From Mogibacterium kristiansenii (GTDB taxonomy: Bacteria; Bacillota; Clostridia; Peptostreptococcales; Anaerovoracaceae), in the NCBI RefSeq assembly GCF_009695905.1, contig NZ_VUNA01000005.1, positions 62,001-126,000 on the forward strand: a stretch of DNA of 64,000 nucleotides, given 5' to 3'. The notes under the pieces were generated by a model. That model searched no databases, was not told where the DNA came from, and was given only the letters and a program-made list of their open reading frames with translations. Positions 51,310-60,084 of the stretch are shown here, one piece after another. The position numbers and the translations under genes are program-made. Within the stretch, counting starts at the first letter, position 1; the number at the start of each line of letters is the position of its first letter.

Positions 51310-52620
51310 ATGGAAGAAAAAACATGTGGGGGAGAATCCCGGGGAATGCAGACCGGGGTGCGGCAGCTCCTGCGGTGGTTTGGCATTGCCCTGATCGTTA
51401 TCAGCATGCTGGGACCGGCGTTTGCACCGGTGAGCTACGGCGCAGAAGATTCGCAGGTAAAGACGGTAAAGATTACCACAAAGCCGGCTTCCGGACAGAT
51501 TAATCGCCGGACGGGCGCTGTGGTGCGGAAAAGTGCCTCTTCTCGTTCCAAGAAGGTGGCCCGACTTCCGAACAACAAGAAGATTATCATGGGACACATG
51601 ACATTCACCACTACCAAGAAATATTCCAGAAAGCAGCGGTGGTTCTACATTAAATGCGGCAGTGTGAAGGGATATGTACCGGTGAATCAGGTAGATCACG
51701 TGCGGTATCAGTATCGGAAGGTAAAAGCGAAGCGAAACCTGACATACCGTTACGGAGCCGGCTACAAGATGCGGAAGAAGGGAACCTTGAAGAAGGGAAC
51801 CACACTCTCCTTGTGTCTGGAAACCAAGGCGAAGGGGTCCAAGACCCTGTGGTATCGTTTCCGTTACGGCAAGAAATTCTACTTCGTCAGCTCCAAGGAT
51901 TTGAATCTGACGGAGACCGTGCGAATCGAGCCGGATCGTGACAACGGCAGCAGCCCGGCAAAACCCTCCGACAACGGAAGTTCCGGAACTCAGACGGATA
52001 ATAAAGGTAACGAGACAAAGCCGGATACAGAGAATATAGTCACACCGCCGAAAACCAATCCATCGGTGAATGCGACGGTGCTTCAGAGCAATAAGAAACC
52101 GATGACGGCGCAGATGCCGAAGTCCACTCTTACTGCGTGGTACAATTCGCTGCTCAAGATGGCGAATTTAATTGAGACAAACAATCTGAAGTACAATACG
52201 AGCGGCGGCGGAACGACTTACAAAAAAGGTCTGGCGGCCAAGAAGGTGAATTGCGCTACCTATATTTCCTGGTCCTTGCAGGATGCGGGTTTTGAGCCTT
52301 CCGGATTCTGTTTTTACCTGGGATACGGAAAGATTTACGACCAGAAGATTCCGAAGAATTATTTCATCAAGTCGCCGAATTACCTGGTGCAGACCAATCT
52401 GAACATGTCCTTGGCGGATTGCGTGAAGAAGGGATACTTAAAGCCGGGGGATATCGTGGGCTGGCAGAACGGATACCACACCATGGTGTACAAGCATACG
52501 AAAAACGGAAAGTACTATTTCTTCTCCGTGGGACCGACGAGTGTGGCTAATAAGGTGGTTCACGAGAACACGTACAAGGCGAGCTATCGCATCGGGGTAA
52601 TCATTCGGCGGATTGCCTAA
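51310..52620 (+). CDS. Secreted SH3-domain protein with a C-terminal NlpC/P60 (or CHAP)-like domain
   Basis: 436 residues; AGAAAGGAC precedes the ATG. Signal peptide/anchor at about 20-45 (LLRWFGIALIVISMLGPAFA), two bacterial SH3-like modules (about 60-135 and 137-200: GAVVRKSASSRSKKVARLP; KRNLTYRYGAGYKMRKKGTL), a Ser/Asn/Gly/Pro linker (about 205-255) and a cysteine-peptidase-like domain with KVNCATYISWSLQDAGF (Cys about 312) and PGDIVGWQNGYHTMVYKH (His about 393). This fits a peptidoglycan peptide hydrolase of the NlpC/P60 or CHAP type. Confidence 0.83.
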   Translation: MEEKTCGGESRGMQTGVRQLLRWFGIALIVISMLGPAFAPVSYGAEDSQVKTVKITTKPASGQINRRTGAVVRKSASSRSKKVARLPNNKKIIMGHMTFTTTKKYSRKQRWFYIKCGSVKGYVPVNQVDHVRYQYRKVKAKRNLTYRYGAGYKMRKKGTLKKGTTLSLCLETKAKGSKTLWYRFRYGKKFYFVSSKDLNLTETVRIEPDRDNGSSPAKPSDNGSSGTQTDNKGNETKPDTENIVTPPKTNPSVNATVLQSNKKPMTAQMPKSTLTAWYNSLLKMANLIETNNLKYNTSGGGTTYKKGLAAKKVNCATYISWSLQDAGFEPSGFCFYLGYGKIYDQKIPKNYFIKSPNYLVQTNLNMSLADCVKKGYLKPGDIVGWQNGYHTMVYKHTKNGKYYFFSVGPTSVANKVVHENTYKASYRIGVIIRRIA

Positions 52621-52663
52621 TTTGGAATGAGCAGAATGGAGATGAATCTCCCACGAACAACAG

Positions 52664-52696
52664 AAGAGGGACGACACGGCGTGTTGTCCCTCTTTT
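52664..52696. terminator. Bidirectional terminator between convergent genes
   Basis: AAGAGGGAC(G)ACACG and CGTGT(T)GTCCCTCTT form a 14-bp stem with flanking T tracts in both directions. Confidence 0.85.
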
Positions 52697-52702
52697 CGCA
52701 TC

Positions 52703-52951
52703 TTACTCTCTGGAATAGGTCACCTTGCAGCTGATTCCGCTGAGACGCCCGATTCGGCCAGACAGGGTGCTGATGATCTGCTGGGGTGCATCCAGGACGA
52801 TGCTGATGATATTGATTCCCCTTTCCCGGTAGGGAAGTCCCATTCGTCCGATGATATAGGGACTGTTTTCGTGCAGCAGCGCGTTTACCGGTTCGACAGA
52901 ATCCATGTCGGAAATGATGATGCCGAGAATGGCTACCCGTGTGTTTTCCAT
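52703..52951 (-). CDS. TM1266-family iron-only hydrogenase system regulator
   Basis: 82 residues from ATG 52951 (AGGAGGAAGGAACA upstream; the frame could open earlier, but without a ribosome site). It is a small ACT/NikR-C-like ferredoxin-fold protein: RVAILGIIISDMDSVEPVNALLHE, YIIGRMGLPYRERGINIISIVLDAP and a C-terminal GRLSGISCKV. This matches the TM1266 family, usually found next to HydEFG, the maturases of [FeFe]-hydrogenase, and thought to regulate them. No hydE, hydF or hydG is in the window. It is divergent from the DUF5688 gene and 1.2 kb before the nitrogenase-like/hyp operon. Confidence 0.85.
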   Translation of the reverse strand: MENTRVAILGIIISDMDSVEPVNALLHENSPYIIGRMGLPYRERGINIISIVLDAPQQIISTLSGRIGRLSGISCKVTYSRE

Positions 52952-53119
52952 TGTTCCTTCCTCCTGTTGAATCTTCTTGAATTGTATCACAAAGGGTTTC
53001 TTTTTTCTGTGCAAATTGAACAAATTTCTCGATTTTTCTCGAACGATGTGTACTGAAGGGGAATTTTTTTTCTGCCATAATGGAGTCAGAAGCAATGCTG
53101 ATTATTTAGGAGGTATGAA

Positions 53120-54100
53120 ATGAAAAGAAAAAAGGAAAAAATGAGCAAGAAGCAGTTTGCGGAGACGATGGCGCAGGAACTGAACCGGTATTTCGAGGAG
53201 AATCTGACGATGGAAGTGCACGCTGCCATTCGGGAATTCGTGAAGACCAACGATTACACCCACTACGCCATCGTGCTGGAACGGCCGGGCGTGTATGCCC
53301 TTCCGGCGCTGAACGTGGATATTTTTTATGAAGAGTACAAGCATGGAGACAGCATCGAATCGATATCCAGATCCCTTGCCTGGAATGCGATGGGGGCGAT
53401 TATGATGCCGCCGCCGGTGAACGGCATGGACGGGATCCCAAAGAAGGATTTTGGAGTGAAGTTGTCCGCACGGGTGGTGAGCAAGCAACGAAATGAGAAA
53501 TATCTGGAGGATGTGCCGTGCCGGGATGTGGTGCCGGGCATTACCATGTTCGCCAGCGTGGAGATTATTGTGGAAGACATGGATTCCTGGCAGTGCCGGA
53601 TTACCAACCCGATGATGAAGGAGATGGAGTATCAGCCGGACGAATTGATTGACGAAGCGCTGATGCTGTCCGAAGAATACTATCCGCCGATGCTGATGAC
53701 CTTCTCCGATGGCAATGCGGAAGGGGAGAATTTGCTGGAAAAAGAAGGTTACGCGATGAACGACGATTCCATGTACATCCTCACCACCAATCGATTTCAG
53801 TTGGGTGCGGTGGCATTGTTCTATCCCGGCGTTGCGGAAAAAATTGCCGAGATGGCCGGGGGCAATTTCTACGCAATTCCAAGCTCCGTGCATGAATTCA
53901 TTATTCTACCGGAAAGCGATAAGTATTCCGAAGAGGAACTGCAGGCGATGCTGGAGAGCGGAAACCGGGAGGTGGTCTCCGAAGACGACATCCTGTCGGA
54001 TACCATTTACGTCTACGACCGGCACCTGGGATTGCTCCTTTCTTGCTCTGAGTACAGCGGCATGTGCGGCACGGAATTCTGTGAGACCATGTGGTGTTAA
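53120..54100 (+). CDS. DUF5688 family protein
   Basis: 326 residues; AGGAGGTATGAA precedes the ATG. Cytosolic, acidic and without a signal or membrane segments. It opens with a basic helix (KRKKEKMSKKQFAETMAQELNRYF) and continues with an alpha/beta protein; the C-terminal part includes NFYAIPSSVHEFIILPES (about 253) and a Cys-containing end (LLSCSEYSGMCGTEFCETMWC). It resembles the DUF5688 family, found in multiple copies in intestinal Clostridia with no known function. It is monocistronic as far as visible. Confidence 0.7.
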   Translation: MKRKKEKMSKKQFAETMAQELNRYFEENLTMEVHAAIREFVKTNDYTHYAIVLERPGVYALPALNVDIFYEEYKHGDSIESISRSLAWNAMGAIMMPPPVNGMDGIPKKDFGVKLSARVVSKQRNEKYLEDVPCRDVVPGITMFASVEIIVEDMDSWQCRITNPMMKEMEYQPDELIDEALMLSEEYYPPMLMTFSDGNAEGENLLEKEGYAMNDDSMYILTTNRFQLGAVALFYPGVAEKIAEMAGGNFYAIPSSVHEFIILPESDKYSEEELQAMLESGNREVVSEDDILSDTIYVYDRHLGLLLSCSEYSGMCGTEFCETMWC

Positions 54101-54173
54101 GCGGGAAAAGGCGGTGAAAGAACGATGGAATCTGTGATAAAAATATGCCGAAATCTGTGGTAAACTTAACGCT

Positions 54174-54201
54174 TTGAATACTGTCCGGGGTGTGCTAGAA
54201 T
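54174..54201 (+). promoter_or_regulatory. Promoter of the nitrogenase-like/hyp operon
   Basis: TTGAAT (54174-54179), a 16-base spacer and TAGAAT (54196-54201) predict a start near 54208 and a ~138-base leader. Confidence 0.65.
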
Positions 54202-54207
54202 AAAGGC

Positions 54208-54326
54208 ACAGAGAACTTACTGACCGTAAGGAACACCAAGCGGGAAGAAGTGCCGGATACAGTATATAAAGGGCTCGTGGAGACCCGTATCGGATGGACT
54301 TCTTCTCGGAGGAAGTCCATTTTTTA
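54208..54326 (+). ncRNA. Structured leader ending in an intrinsic terminator (candidate riboswitch/attenuator)
   Basis: TACTG (about 54221) can pair with CAGTA (about 54260), enclosing ACCGTAAGGAACACC... and GGGAAGAAGTGCCGG. A short GGGCTC/GAGACCC-type hairpin follows, then a perfect terminator: ATGGACTTC pairs with GAAGTCCAT and is followed by TTTTTT (54294-54326), only 20 bases before the start codon. A terminator between promoter and first gene implies conditional read-through. The aptamer-like part matched no riboswitch consensus I could recall (cobalamin, TPP, SAM, ZTP, Moco, NiCo, THF considered). Confidence 0.6.
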
Positions 54327-54345
54327 TGTAGTTTGGAGCAGAGGT

Positions 54346-55125
54346 ATGATTAAAATTGCAATATACGGAAAAGGCGGAATCGGTAAATCCACAGTAACGG
54401 CCAATCTGGCGGCGGCATTTGCCATGCGGGGCAAGAAGGTCCTGCAGATTGGCTGCGATCCGAAAGCGGATTCCACCATCAACCTGCTGGGGGGAGAACC
54501 CCTGGAACCGGTGATGAACTTTCTTCGGGATCACGACCGTGAGCCGGAAATCGACGATATCGTGCGCACCGGATTCGGCGGCGTGCAGTGCATCGAGACC
54601 GGCGGTCCGACGCCGGGCATCGGCTGTGCGGGACGGGGGATTATCGCTACCTTTAACCTGATCGACGACCTTCGAATTTTCCGGAAGTTTCAGCCGGACA
54701 TCGTGCTGTACGACGTGCTGGGCGATGTGGTGTGCGGCGGTTTTGCGGTGCCGATTCGAGAGGGATATGCGGAAGATATTCTCATCGTCACTTCCGGCGA
54801 GAAAATGGCCCTCTACGCAGCGAACAACATTCGCACGGCTGTGGATAATTTTGCGGATCGGGGATATGCTTCGGTAAAAGGAATCGTATTCAACCATCGA
54901 AATGTTCCGAGAGAAGAGGAAAAGGTGGGAGAATTCGCTCGGAATGCGGGGATTCCTATTGTAGGCGATATTCCGAGATCCGATGAAATCATCGAATGCG
55001 AAGAAGAGGGGATGACGGTGGTTCAGGGACTTCCGGATTCCGAGATTAGCGGAAAATTCTTTGAACTGGCGGACTTCCTGTTGAAGGAACACGAAAAAGA
55101 ACAGAAAGATGCGCAGGTGCAATAA
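54346..55125 (+). CDS. NifH-like ATPase (nitrogenase reductase superfamily)
   Basis: 259 residues from ATG 54346 (GGAG 7 bases upstream; a GTG at 54250 would run through the terminator). P-loop GKGGIGKST (residues 8-16), then GCDPKADST. Both [4Fe-4S]-ligand cysteines of NifH-type proteins are present: GIGCAGRG (Cys94) and [12 protein letters not shown] (Cys130), as is the Asp-rich switch LYDVLGD. Such homodimers pass electrons to a component-1 partner in an ATP-dependent way, as in NifH, BchL, BchX, CfbC and MarH. No nifB, nifE, nifN, nifV or molybdenum genes accompany it, so it belongs with nitrogenase-like (Nfl) reductases. It overlaps the next gene by one base. Confidence 0.9.
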   Translation: MIKIAIYGKGGIGKSTVTANLAAAFAMRGKKVLQIGCDPKADSTINLLGGEPLEPVMNFLRDHDREPEIDDIVRTGFGGVQCIETGGPTPGIGCAGRGIIATFNLIDDLRIFRKFQPDIVLYDVLGDVVCGGFAVPIREGYAEDILIVTSGEKMALYAANNIRTAVDNFADRGYASVKGIVFNHRNVPREEEKVGEFARNAGIPIVGDIPRSDEIIECEEEGMTVVQGLPDSEISGKFFELADFLLKEHEKEQKDAQVQ

Positions 55126-56453
55126 TGAAAAATGCCTACTATATCACAATAGAAGAACTTCTGAAATCAACGGAACTTCGGATTCCCGGGGAACTACAGT
55201 CCGGAGAGCATTTGATATACAGCTCACCGGCCACCTTGTCCTACAACTCTCCGGGCGCCCAGGGATTCGGAGTGAAGCGGGCCGGCTTGGTGATTCCGGA
55301 GTCCATCATGCTTCTGATTGCGCCGGCTTGCTGCGGACGAAATACCACGATTCTGGCGGACGAAGGCGGATACAGCCATCGGATGTTTTTTCTCCAGATG
55401 GATGAATCGGACATCGTCACCGGAAGACATCTGTCGGAGATTCCCGAAGCCATTGGAGAAATTCTGGAAGTGTGCGAGACGAAGCCGAAGGTGGTAGTGC
55501 TGTGCATCACCTGCGTGGACGCCCTGCTGGGAACGGATTTGGAGAGAGTCTGTCGAAAGGCAGAGGAGGCGCTGAACGGTGAAGTGCGCGTGGTGCCGAC
55601 CTATATGTATGCGTTGACGCGAGAGGGAAAGAATCCGCCGATGGTGGCGGTGCGGGAAAGCATCTATTCCCTTCTGGAGAAGGAAGAACGGAAGATAAAT
55701 CAGGTGAACCTGCTGGGATTCTTCACCCACCTTGCGGATGACTGCGAGCTGTACGATTTGTTGAGGCAGATTGGGCTGGACCGAGTGCTGGAAGTGGGTC
55801 GATGTGAGACCCTGGAGGAATACCGGGAACTGGGTGCGTCCAACTTTAACTTGATTCTCAATCCGGAATCCCGGAAGGCGGCTTTCGCACTGGAAGAACG
55901 GCTGGGAATGCCGTACGCGGAGTTGACTCGGCTCTACCAGATTGACCGAATTCGCCGCCAGTACGAGCTGTTCGCCGCCGCTTTGGGGACGGAATTCCGG
56001 CTGGAGGAATACCACCGGGAAGCGGAGCAGGCGGTGCAGGAACTGCAGGAAGTCTGCAAAGGAAAATCCTTTGTGGTGGGCCAGGTGGTAAACGGCAATC
56101 CGCTGGAGATGGCACTGGCACTTCTGAAAATGGGATTTGAAGTAAAATCCGTCTTCGCGGCGATTACGGAAGAGGATTATCCATATATTCGGGAAATCGG
56201 GGAATACAATCCGGATCTTCGAATATATTCCACCCTTTCCCCAACCATGATGAATTACGATGGGGATCAGGACGTGGACATCTCCATCGGTACGGATGCG
56301 GCATTCTACTATCCGAAATCCGTGAACGTGAAATGGAACGATGAGATTCAGCCTTTCGGTTACCGCGGACTGAAAAATTTCGCCAATGAGGTGGCGGAAA
56401 CCTGGAAGCGGGCAGCGGCAGACGACGCTAAGATGAACGAGACGAAGGAATAG
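55125..56453 (+). CDS. Nitrogenase component-1-like subunit (NflD-like)
   Basis: 442 residues. Similar to the NifD/NifK/BchN/CfbD superfamily: GFGVKRAGLVIPESIMLLIAP, the cysteine-bearing ACCGRNTT (Cys69/Cys70), VVLCITCVDALLGTDL (Cys127 and Cys130) and a C-terminal Rossmann-like half (VGQVVNGNPLEMALALLKMG; STLSPTMMNYDGDQDVDISIGTDA). It would bind a cluster at the interface with the second subunit and perhaps a substrate or cofactor in the cleft. I see no counterpart of the FeMo-cofactor Cys275/His442 environment of true NifD. TAATG coupling to the reductase gene and 12 bases to the next. Substrate unknown. Confidence 0.82.
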   Translation: MKNAYYITIEELLKSTELRIPGELQSGEHLIYSSPATLSYNSPGAQGFGVKRAGLVIPESIMLLIAPACCGRNTTILADEGGYSHRMFFLQMDESDIVTGRHLSEIPEAIGEILEVCETKPKVVVLCITCVDALLGTDLERVCRKAEEALNGEVRVVPTYMYALTREGKNPPMVAVRESIYSLLEKEERKINQVNLLGFFTHLADDCELYDLLRQIGLDRVLEVGRCETLEEYRELGASNFNLILNPESRKAAFALEERLGMPYAELTRLYQIDRIRRQYELFAAALGTEFRLEEYHREAEQAVQELQEVCKGKSFVVGQVVNGNPLEMALALLKMGFEVKSVFAAITEEDYPYIREIGEYNPDLRIYSTLSPTMMNYDGDQDVDISIGTDAAFYYPKSVNVKWNDEIQPFGYRGLKNFANEVAETWKRAAADDAKMNETKE

Positions 56454-56465
56454 GAGGATCCGGAA

Positions 56466-57554
56466 ATGAAAGGACTTCGTAAATATATTTCACCTTTTTC
56501 CCCGGATCAGTCCGGAGCGGCCTCGGTGCTGTTCGGGTACGGCGGGATGCTGATTATCATGGATGCCGGCGGCTGCGTGGGCAACGTGTGCGGATATGAC
56601 GAACCCCGGTGGGGCGGTGCCAAGAGCGCCATTTTCAGTGCGGGCCTTCGAGATCTGGATGCGATTCTTGGACGGGATGAGCTGCTGATTCGAAAGATTC
56701 GACAGGCCTTGCAGGATATGGATGCCACCTTTATCGGACTCATCGGAACGCCGGTTCCGGCCACCATCGCTACGGATTATCGGGCGCTGAAGCGGCTTCT
56801 GGAGAAGGATGCGGGAATTCCGGTTCTTCCGGTGGAGACCAACGGCATCGAGCTGTACGATAAGGGTCAGGAGAAGGCCTACCAATGGCTCTTCCGGGAG
56901 TTTTTGGACGAGTCGGTGACCGAGAAAGAGAATCGCGTGGGCATTCTGGGGGCAACCCCGTTAGACACCACCGCGGTGGACAGCGGAGCGGAATTCCGCC
57001 GGTTGGTTCCGGGCGGCGTGGTGTACGGAATGGGCGACACCTTGGAGGATGTGCGAAAAGCGCTTTCTGCCGAGAGAAATCTGGTGGTATCTCCTTCCGG
57101 TTTGAAGATCGCCCGAATGCTAAAAAGAGAATACGGCATGCCATACGAAACCGGATATCCGGTGGAGGCGGAAAGCCGAAGGGAATTCACGGAACGAATC
57201 CTTCCGGAGCTGGGTTCCCATATACTGATCGTGCATCAACAGATTTTCGCCAATGAAATCCGGAAATGGATTCGGGAACGGAAGCCGGATGCGAAGGTTA
57301 CCGTGGCCGGTTGGTTCCGGATAGACGGAACCCTGAAGGAAGAGGGAGACCGGCATCTGGACGAAGAATCCGATTTGCTGAAGCTGGTGCGAGATAGCGC
57401 TGTCGATACGGTTCTGGGAGATCCCCTTCTGAAGCGGGCCCTTCCGGGATGGCAGGGAACCTATCTGGATCTTCCCCATTATCCGGTGTCCGGAGAACTC
57501 CATTCCGTGGAAACCTCCCGAGATTATTGGAAGAAAGCGGGGCATAGAAGATGA
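56466..57554 (+). CDS. Short nitrogenase component-1-like subunit (NflK-like)
   Basis: 362 residues, shorter than usual (about 400-520) for the family. AGGAGGATCCGGAA precedes the ATG. N-terminal SGAASVLFGYGGMLIIMDAGGCVGNVCGYDEPRWGGAKS-type segment with Cys37 and Cys42, the only two cysteines in the whole protein; a later LIGTPVPATIATDYRAL corresponds to the family's ligand-strand position but has no Cys. The second half keeps a Rossmann-like fold (SPSGLKIARMLKREYGMPYETG; SHILIVHQQIFANEIRKWIRE). It probably pairs with the 442-residue subunit. It ends by overlapping hypF by 4 bases, fixing both systems into one operon. Confidence 0.8.
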   Translation: MKGLRKYISPFSPDQSGAASVLFGYGGMLIIMDAGGCVGNVCGYDEPRWGGAKSAIFSAGLRDLDAILGRDELLIRKIRQALQDMDATFIGLIGTPVPATIATDYRALKRLLEKDAGIPVLPVETNGIELYDKGQEKAYQWLFREFLDESVTEKENRVGILGATPLDTTAVDSGAEFRRLVPGGVVYGMGDTLEDVRKALSAERNLVVSPSGLKIARMLKREYGMPYETGYPVEAESRREFTERILPELGSHILIVHQQIFANEIRKWIRERKPDAKVTVAGWFRIDGTLKEEGDRHLDEESDLLKLVRDSAVDTVLGDPLLKRALPGWQGTYLDLPHYPVSGELHSVETSRDYWKKAGHRR

Positions 57555-59887
57555 TAAAGGAAGCGGAAAACCGGATGCGAATCCGCATCTACGGAATCGT
57601 CCAAGGTGTGGGATTTCGTCCTTTTATCCGAAAATTAGCCCTTCGGTTCCGGATTACCGGAACCGTCTGCAACCGGGGAAGCTACGTGGAAATCTACGCG
57701 AGAGGAGAGCGGCTTTCGGAATTCCTGGAGGCAATTCCGAAGGAAGCGCCGGCTCGGTCTGCGATTCTAAAGATCAAAACGACGGTGCCGGAAGAGTCGG
57801 ATTATCCGCCGGGATCGGAAGATTTTGAGATTATCGAAAGTGCGAAGGAAGAGGGAATGGTGTTCGTTTCACCGGACATCGCCACTTGTCCGGACTGCGA
57901 ACGGGAGCTTTTCGACCCGACAAATCGGCGGTACCTACATCCTTTTATCAACTGCACGGCCTGCGGACCGCGGCTGACGATTCTGGATTCCATGCCCTAC
58001 GACCGGGTTCGCACCAGTATGGGGGAATTCCCCATGTGCGAGGACTGTAACCGGGAGTATACGGATATTCGGTCCCGGAGATATCACGCTCAGCCAATCT
58101 GCTGCAACGACTGCGGACCGGAACTGTACCTGCTGAAAGGACCGGAAACGGGGAAGGATGCCCTGATTCAGGTGCGGAACCTTATCCGCCGGGGCGGCAT
58201 CGTGGCCATTAAAGGTATCGGCGGTTTTCATCTCTGCTGCGACGGAAGCAATGACGAGGCGGTGGGGCGGCTTCGGAGGCTGAAGAATCGGCCGTTCAAG
58301 CCTTTTGCGGTGATGATGCGGGATATGGAGACGGTGCGCCGGGAGTGCGAGGTGCCGGAGGGTGCCGAAGAACTGATGACGGGACCGCAGAAACCCATCT
58401 TGCTTCTGGCGAAAAAGAAAACTCACGAGGCGGGCGCTTCCGTTCTGAGCGAGGCGCTGGCACCGGGAAATCCAAATATCGGGGTGATGCTTCCGTACAC
58501 GCCGGTGCACATGCTTCTGTTCCGGTATCCGGAGGAGGAAAACTCGCAGGAGCCGGCGATGCCGGAGGTGCTGGTGATGACCAGCGGAAATCCTTCCGGC
58601 GCACCGATTTGCATGACGGATGCGGAAGCGGAGAAATATCTGGCGCCCATGTGCGATGAAATTCTGTCCAATCCCAGGAAAATTCGGATTCGTGCGGATG
58701 ACTCGGTAATGTCTTTTTACCGGAATAAACCCTATATGATTCGCCGGTCCAGAGGTTATGCGCCCATGCCGACGGTACTGCCGCAGGAATATCACCATTC
58801 GGTGCTGGGCATCGGCGGGGAGCTGAAGAATACCTTCGGGCTTCTGCGGGGGGATATGAACTACATGTCCCCGTACATCGGCGATATGGCGGACGTGCGC
58901 AGCGTGGAGGCTTTGGAGCTGGCGGAAGAGCGGCTGGAACGGCTGCTGGAAATTACGCCGGAGGCAGTGGTGTGCGACCTACACCCGAAATACAACACGG
59001 GCGAGGTGGCCCGGAAGCTGGCGGAGGAGAAGGGCATTCCCTGCATGGAGGTGCAGCATCACTACGCTCACGTGCTTTCCTGCATGGCGGAGAACGAATG
59101 GGATTCGCCGGTGATCGGCGTCTCCTTTGACGGCACCGGGTTCGGAACGGACGGCACCATCTGGGGCGGCGAGTTCCTGCTCTCGGATTACGACGGCTTC
59201 CGGCGAAAGGGAAGCATTCAACCCTTCCTGCATGCCGGCGGGGACCTGGCATCGAAGGAAGGCTGGCGCATTGCGGCGGCGATGCTGGAACCGGATGCGG
59301 CGGAGCAGCTGAATCTGGGAAGCCCGAAGGAGCGGGCGGCGATTCGGTTCATGCTGGGCAATCGGGTGAACGTGGTGGAATCCACCAGTGCCGGCCGGCT
59401 GTTCGACGGAGTCAGTGCCATCCTGGGATGCAAGGAGCGGAATTCCTTTGAAGGGGAGATGTCCATGCAGCTGCAGTTCGCGGCGGAACAGGCAGAGGCG
59501 CCGGAGATCTATGACGGACCGTTGATTTCGGAAAAAGAAGATTTCTTTTATCTGGAGACGGTTCGCCTGGTGCGGGAGATTGCTCGGGGCAGGCTGTCCG
59601 GGAAGGATGTGGGCGCGCTGGCTCGTATGTTCCACGAGGTGCTTTCTCAGATGGTTCTGGAAGGCTGCCGGCACATTCGACGAGAAAACGGCATTTCAAC
59701 CGCAGCCCTTACCGGCGGGGTATTTCAGAACACCCTGCTCCTGGAGCTGTGCCGAAATAAATTAGAACATGACGGTTTTCGGGTGCTGACCCATTCCCTG
59801 GTTCCGCCCAACGACGGCGGAATTGCTTTGGGACAGGCGGTGTACGGTGCGCGAAAGCTGGAAAAGGAGGATTCGAGATGTGTGTAG
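57551..59887 (+). CDS. hypF: Carbamoyltransferase HypF
   Basis: 778 residues, full length for HypF. Domains in order: acylphosphatase-like (GIVQGVGFRPFIRKLALRF, about 14-32), two zinc-finger CxxC pairs (CPDC...CTAC about 114-139; CEDC...CNDC about 164-189), a YrdC-like domain (GGIVAIKGIGGFHLCCD, about 215) and a Kae1-like carbamoyltransferase domain with VQHHYAHVLSC (about 500) and SFDGTGFGTDGTIWGGEF (about 527). It makes carbamoyl-AMP from carbamoyl phosphate and loads the HypE C-terminal cysteine, the precursor of the cyanide ligands. ATGA overlap with the upstream nitrogenase-like gene; 10-base overlap with hypC. Confidence 0.96.
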   Translation: MIKEAENRMRIRIYGIVQGVGFRPFIRKLALRFRITGTVCNRGSYVEIYARGERLSEFLEAIPKEAPARSAILKIKTTVPEESDYPPGSEDFEIIESAKEEGMVFVSPDIATCPDCERELFDPTNRRYLHPFINCTACGPRLTILDSMPYDRVRTSMGEFPMCEDCNREYTDIRSRRYHAQPICCNDCGPELYLLKGPETGKDALIQVRNLIRRGGIVAIKGIGGFHLCCDGSNDEAVGRLRRLKNRPFKPFAVMMRDMETVRRECEVPEGAEELMTGPQKPILLLAKKKTHEAGASVLSEALAPGNPNIGVMLPYTPVHMLLFRYPEEENSQEPAMPEVLVMTSGNPSGAPICMTDAEAEKYLAPMCDEILSNPRKIRIRADDSVMSFYRNKPYMIRRSRGYAPMPTVLPQEYHHSVLGIGGELKNTFGLLRGDMNYMSPYIGDMADVRSVEALELAEERLERLLEITPEAVVCDLHPKYNTGEVARKLAEEKGIPCMEVQHHYAHVLSCMAENEWDSPVIGVSFDGTGFGTDGTIWGGEFLLSDYDGFRRKGSIQPFLHAGGDLASKEGWRIAAAMLEPDAAEQLNLGSPKERAAIRFMLGNRVNVVESTSAGRLFDGVSAILGCKERNSFEGEMSMQLQFAAEQAEAPEIYDGPLISEKEDFFYLETVRLVREIARGRLSGKDVGALARMFHEVLSQMVLEGCRHIRRENGISTAALTGGVFQNTLLLELCRNKLEHDGFRVLTHSLVPPNDGGIALGQAVYGARKLEKEDSRCV

Positions 59888-60084
59888 GAATTAAAGCAAG
59901 GGTTTCCGATGTGGAGAACGGAATGGCCGTCATCGACAATTCGGGTGTTCGGAGAAAAATTTCCTCGGAGCTGATTGAAGATCTGGCGCCGGGAGATTAC
60001 GTAATGGTTCATGCAGGAATCGCTATCGCCCGCGTTACGGGAGATGACAGCGAGGAAGCATCGGAAGTGATGGAGGCGTTATAA
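59878..60084 (+). CDS. hypC: Hydrogenase assembly chaperone HypC
   Basis: 68 residues. The essential Cys2 is present (MCVGIKARV), although the usual MCL(A/G)IPG start is altered to MCVGIKA. The conserved GDYVMVHAGIAIARV segment (His about 51) is intact. HypC binds HypD and carries the Fe(CN)2(CO) fragment to the hydrogenase precursor. The altered N-terminal loop, which normally contacts the large-subunit precursor, may reflect a different client. Overlaps hypF by 10 bases; TAATG overlap with hypD. Confidence 0.9.
   Translation: MCVGIKARVSDVENGMAVIDNSGVRRKISSELIEDLAPGDYVMVHAGIAIARVTGDDSEEASEVMEAL

Noticed and set aside
54346-57554. Nitrogen-fixation (nifHDK) genes
   Set aside because: The component-1 subunits are short, lack the FeMo-cofactor ligands, and no nifB, nifE, nifN, nifV or molybdenum-transport genes are present; better called nitrogenase-like.
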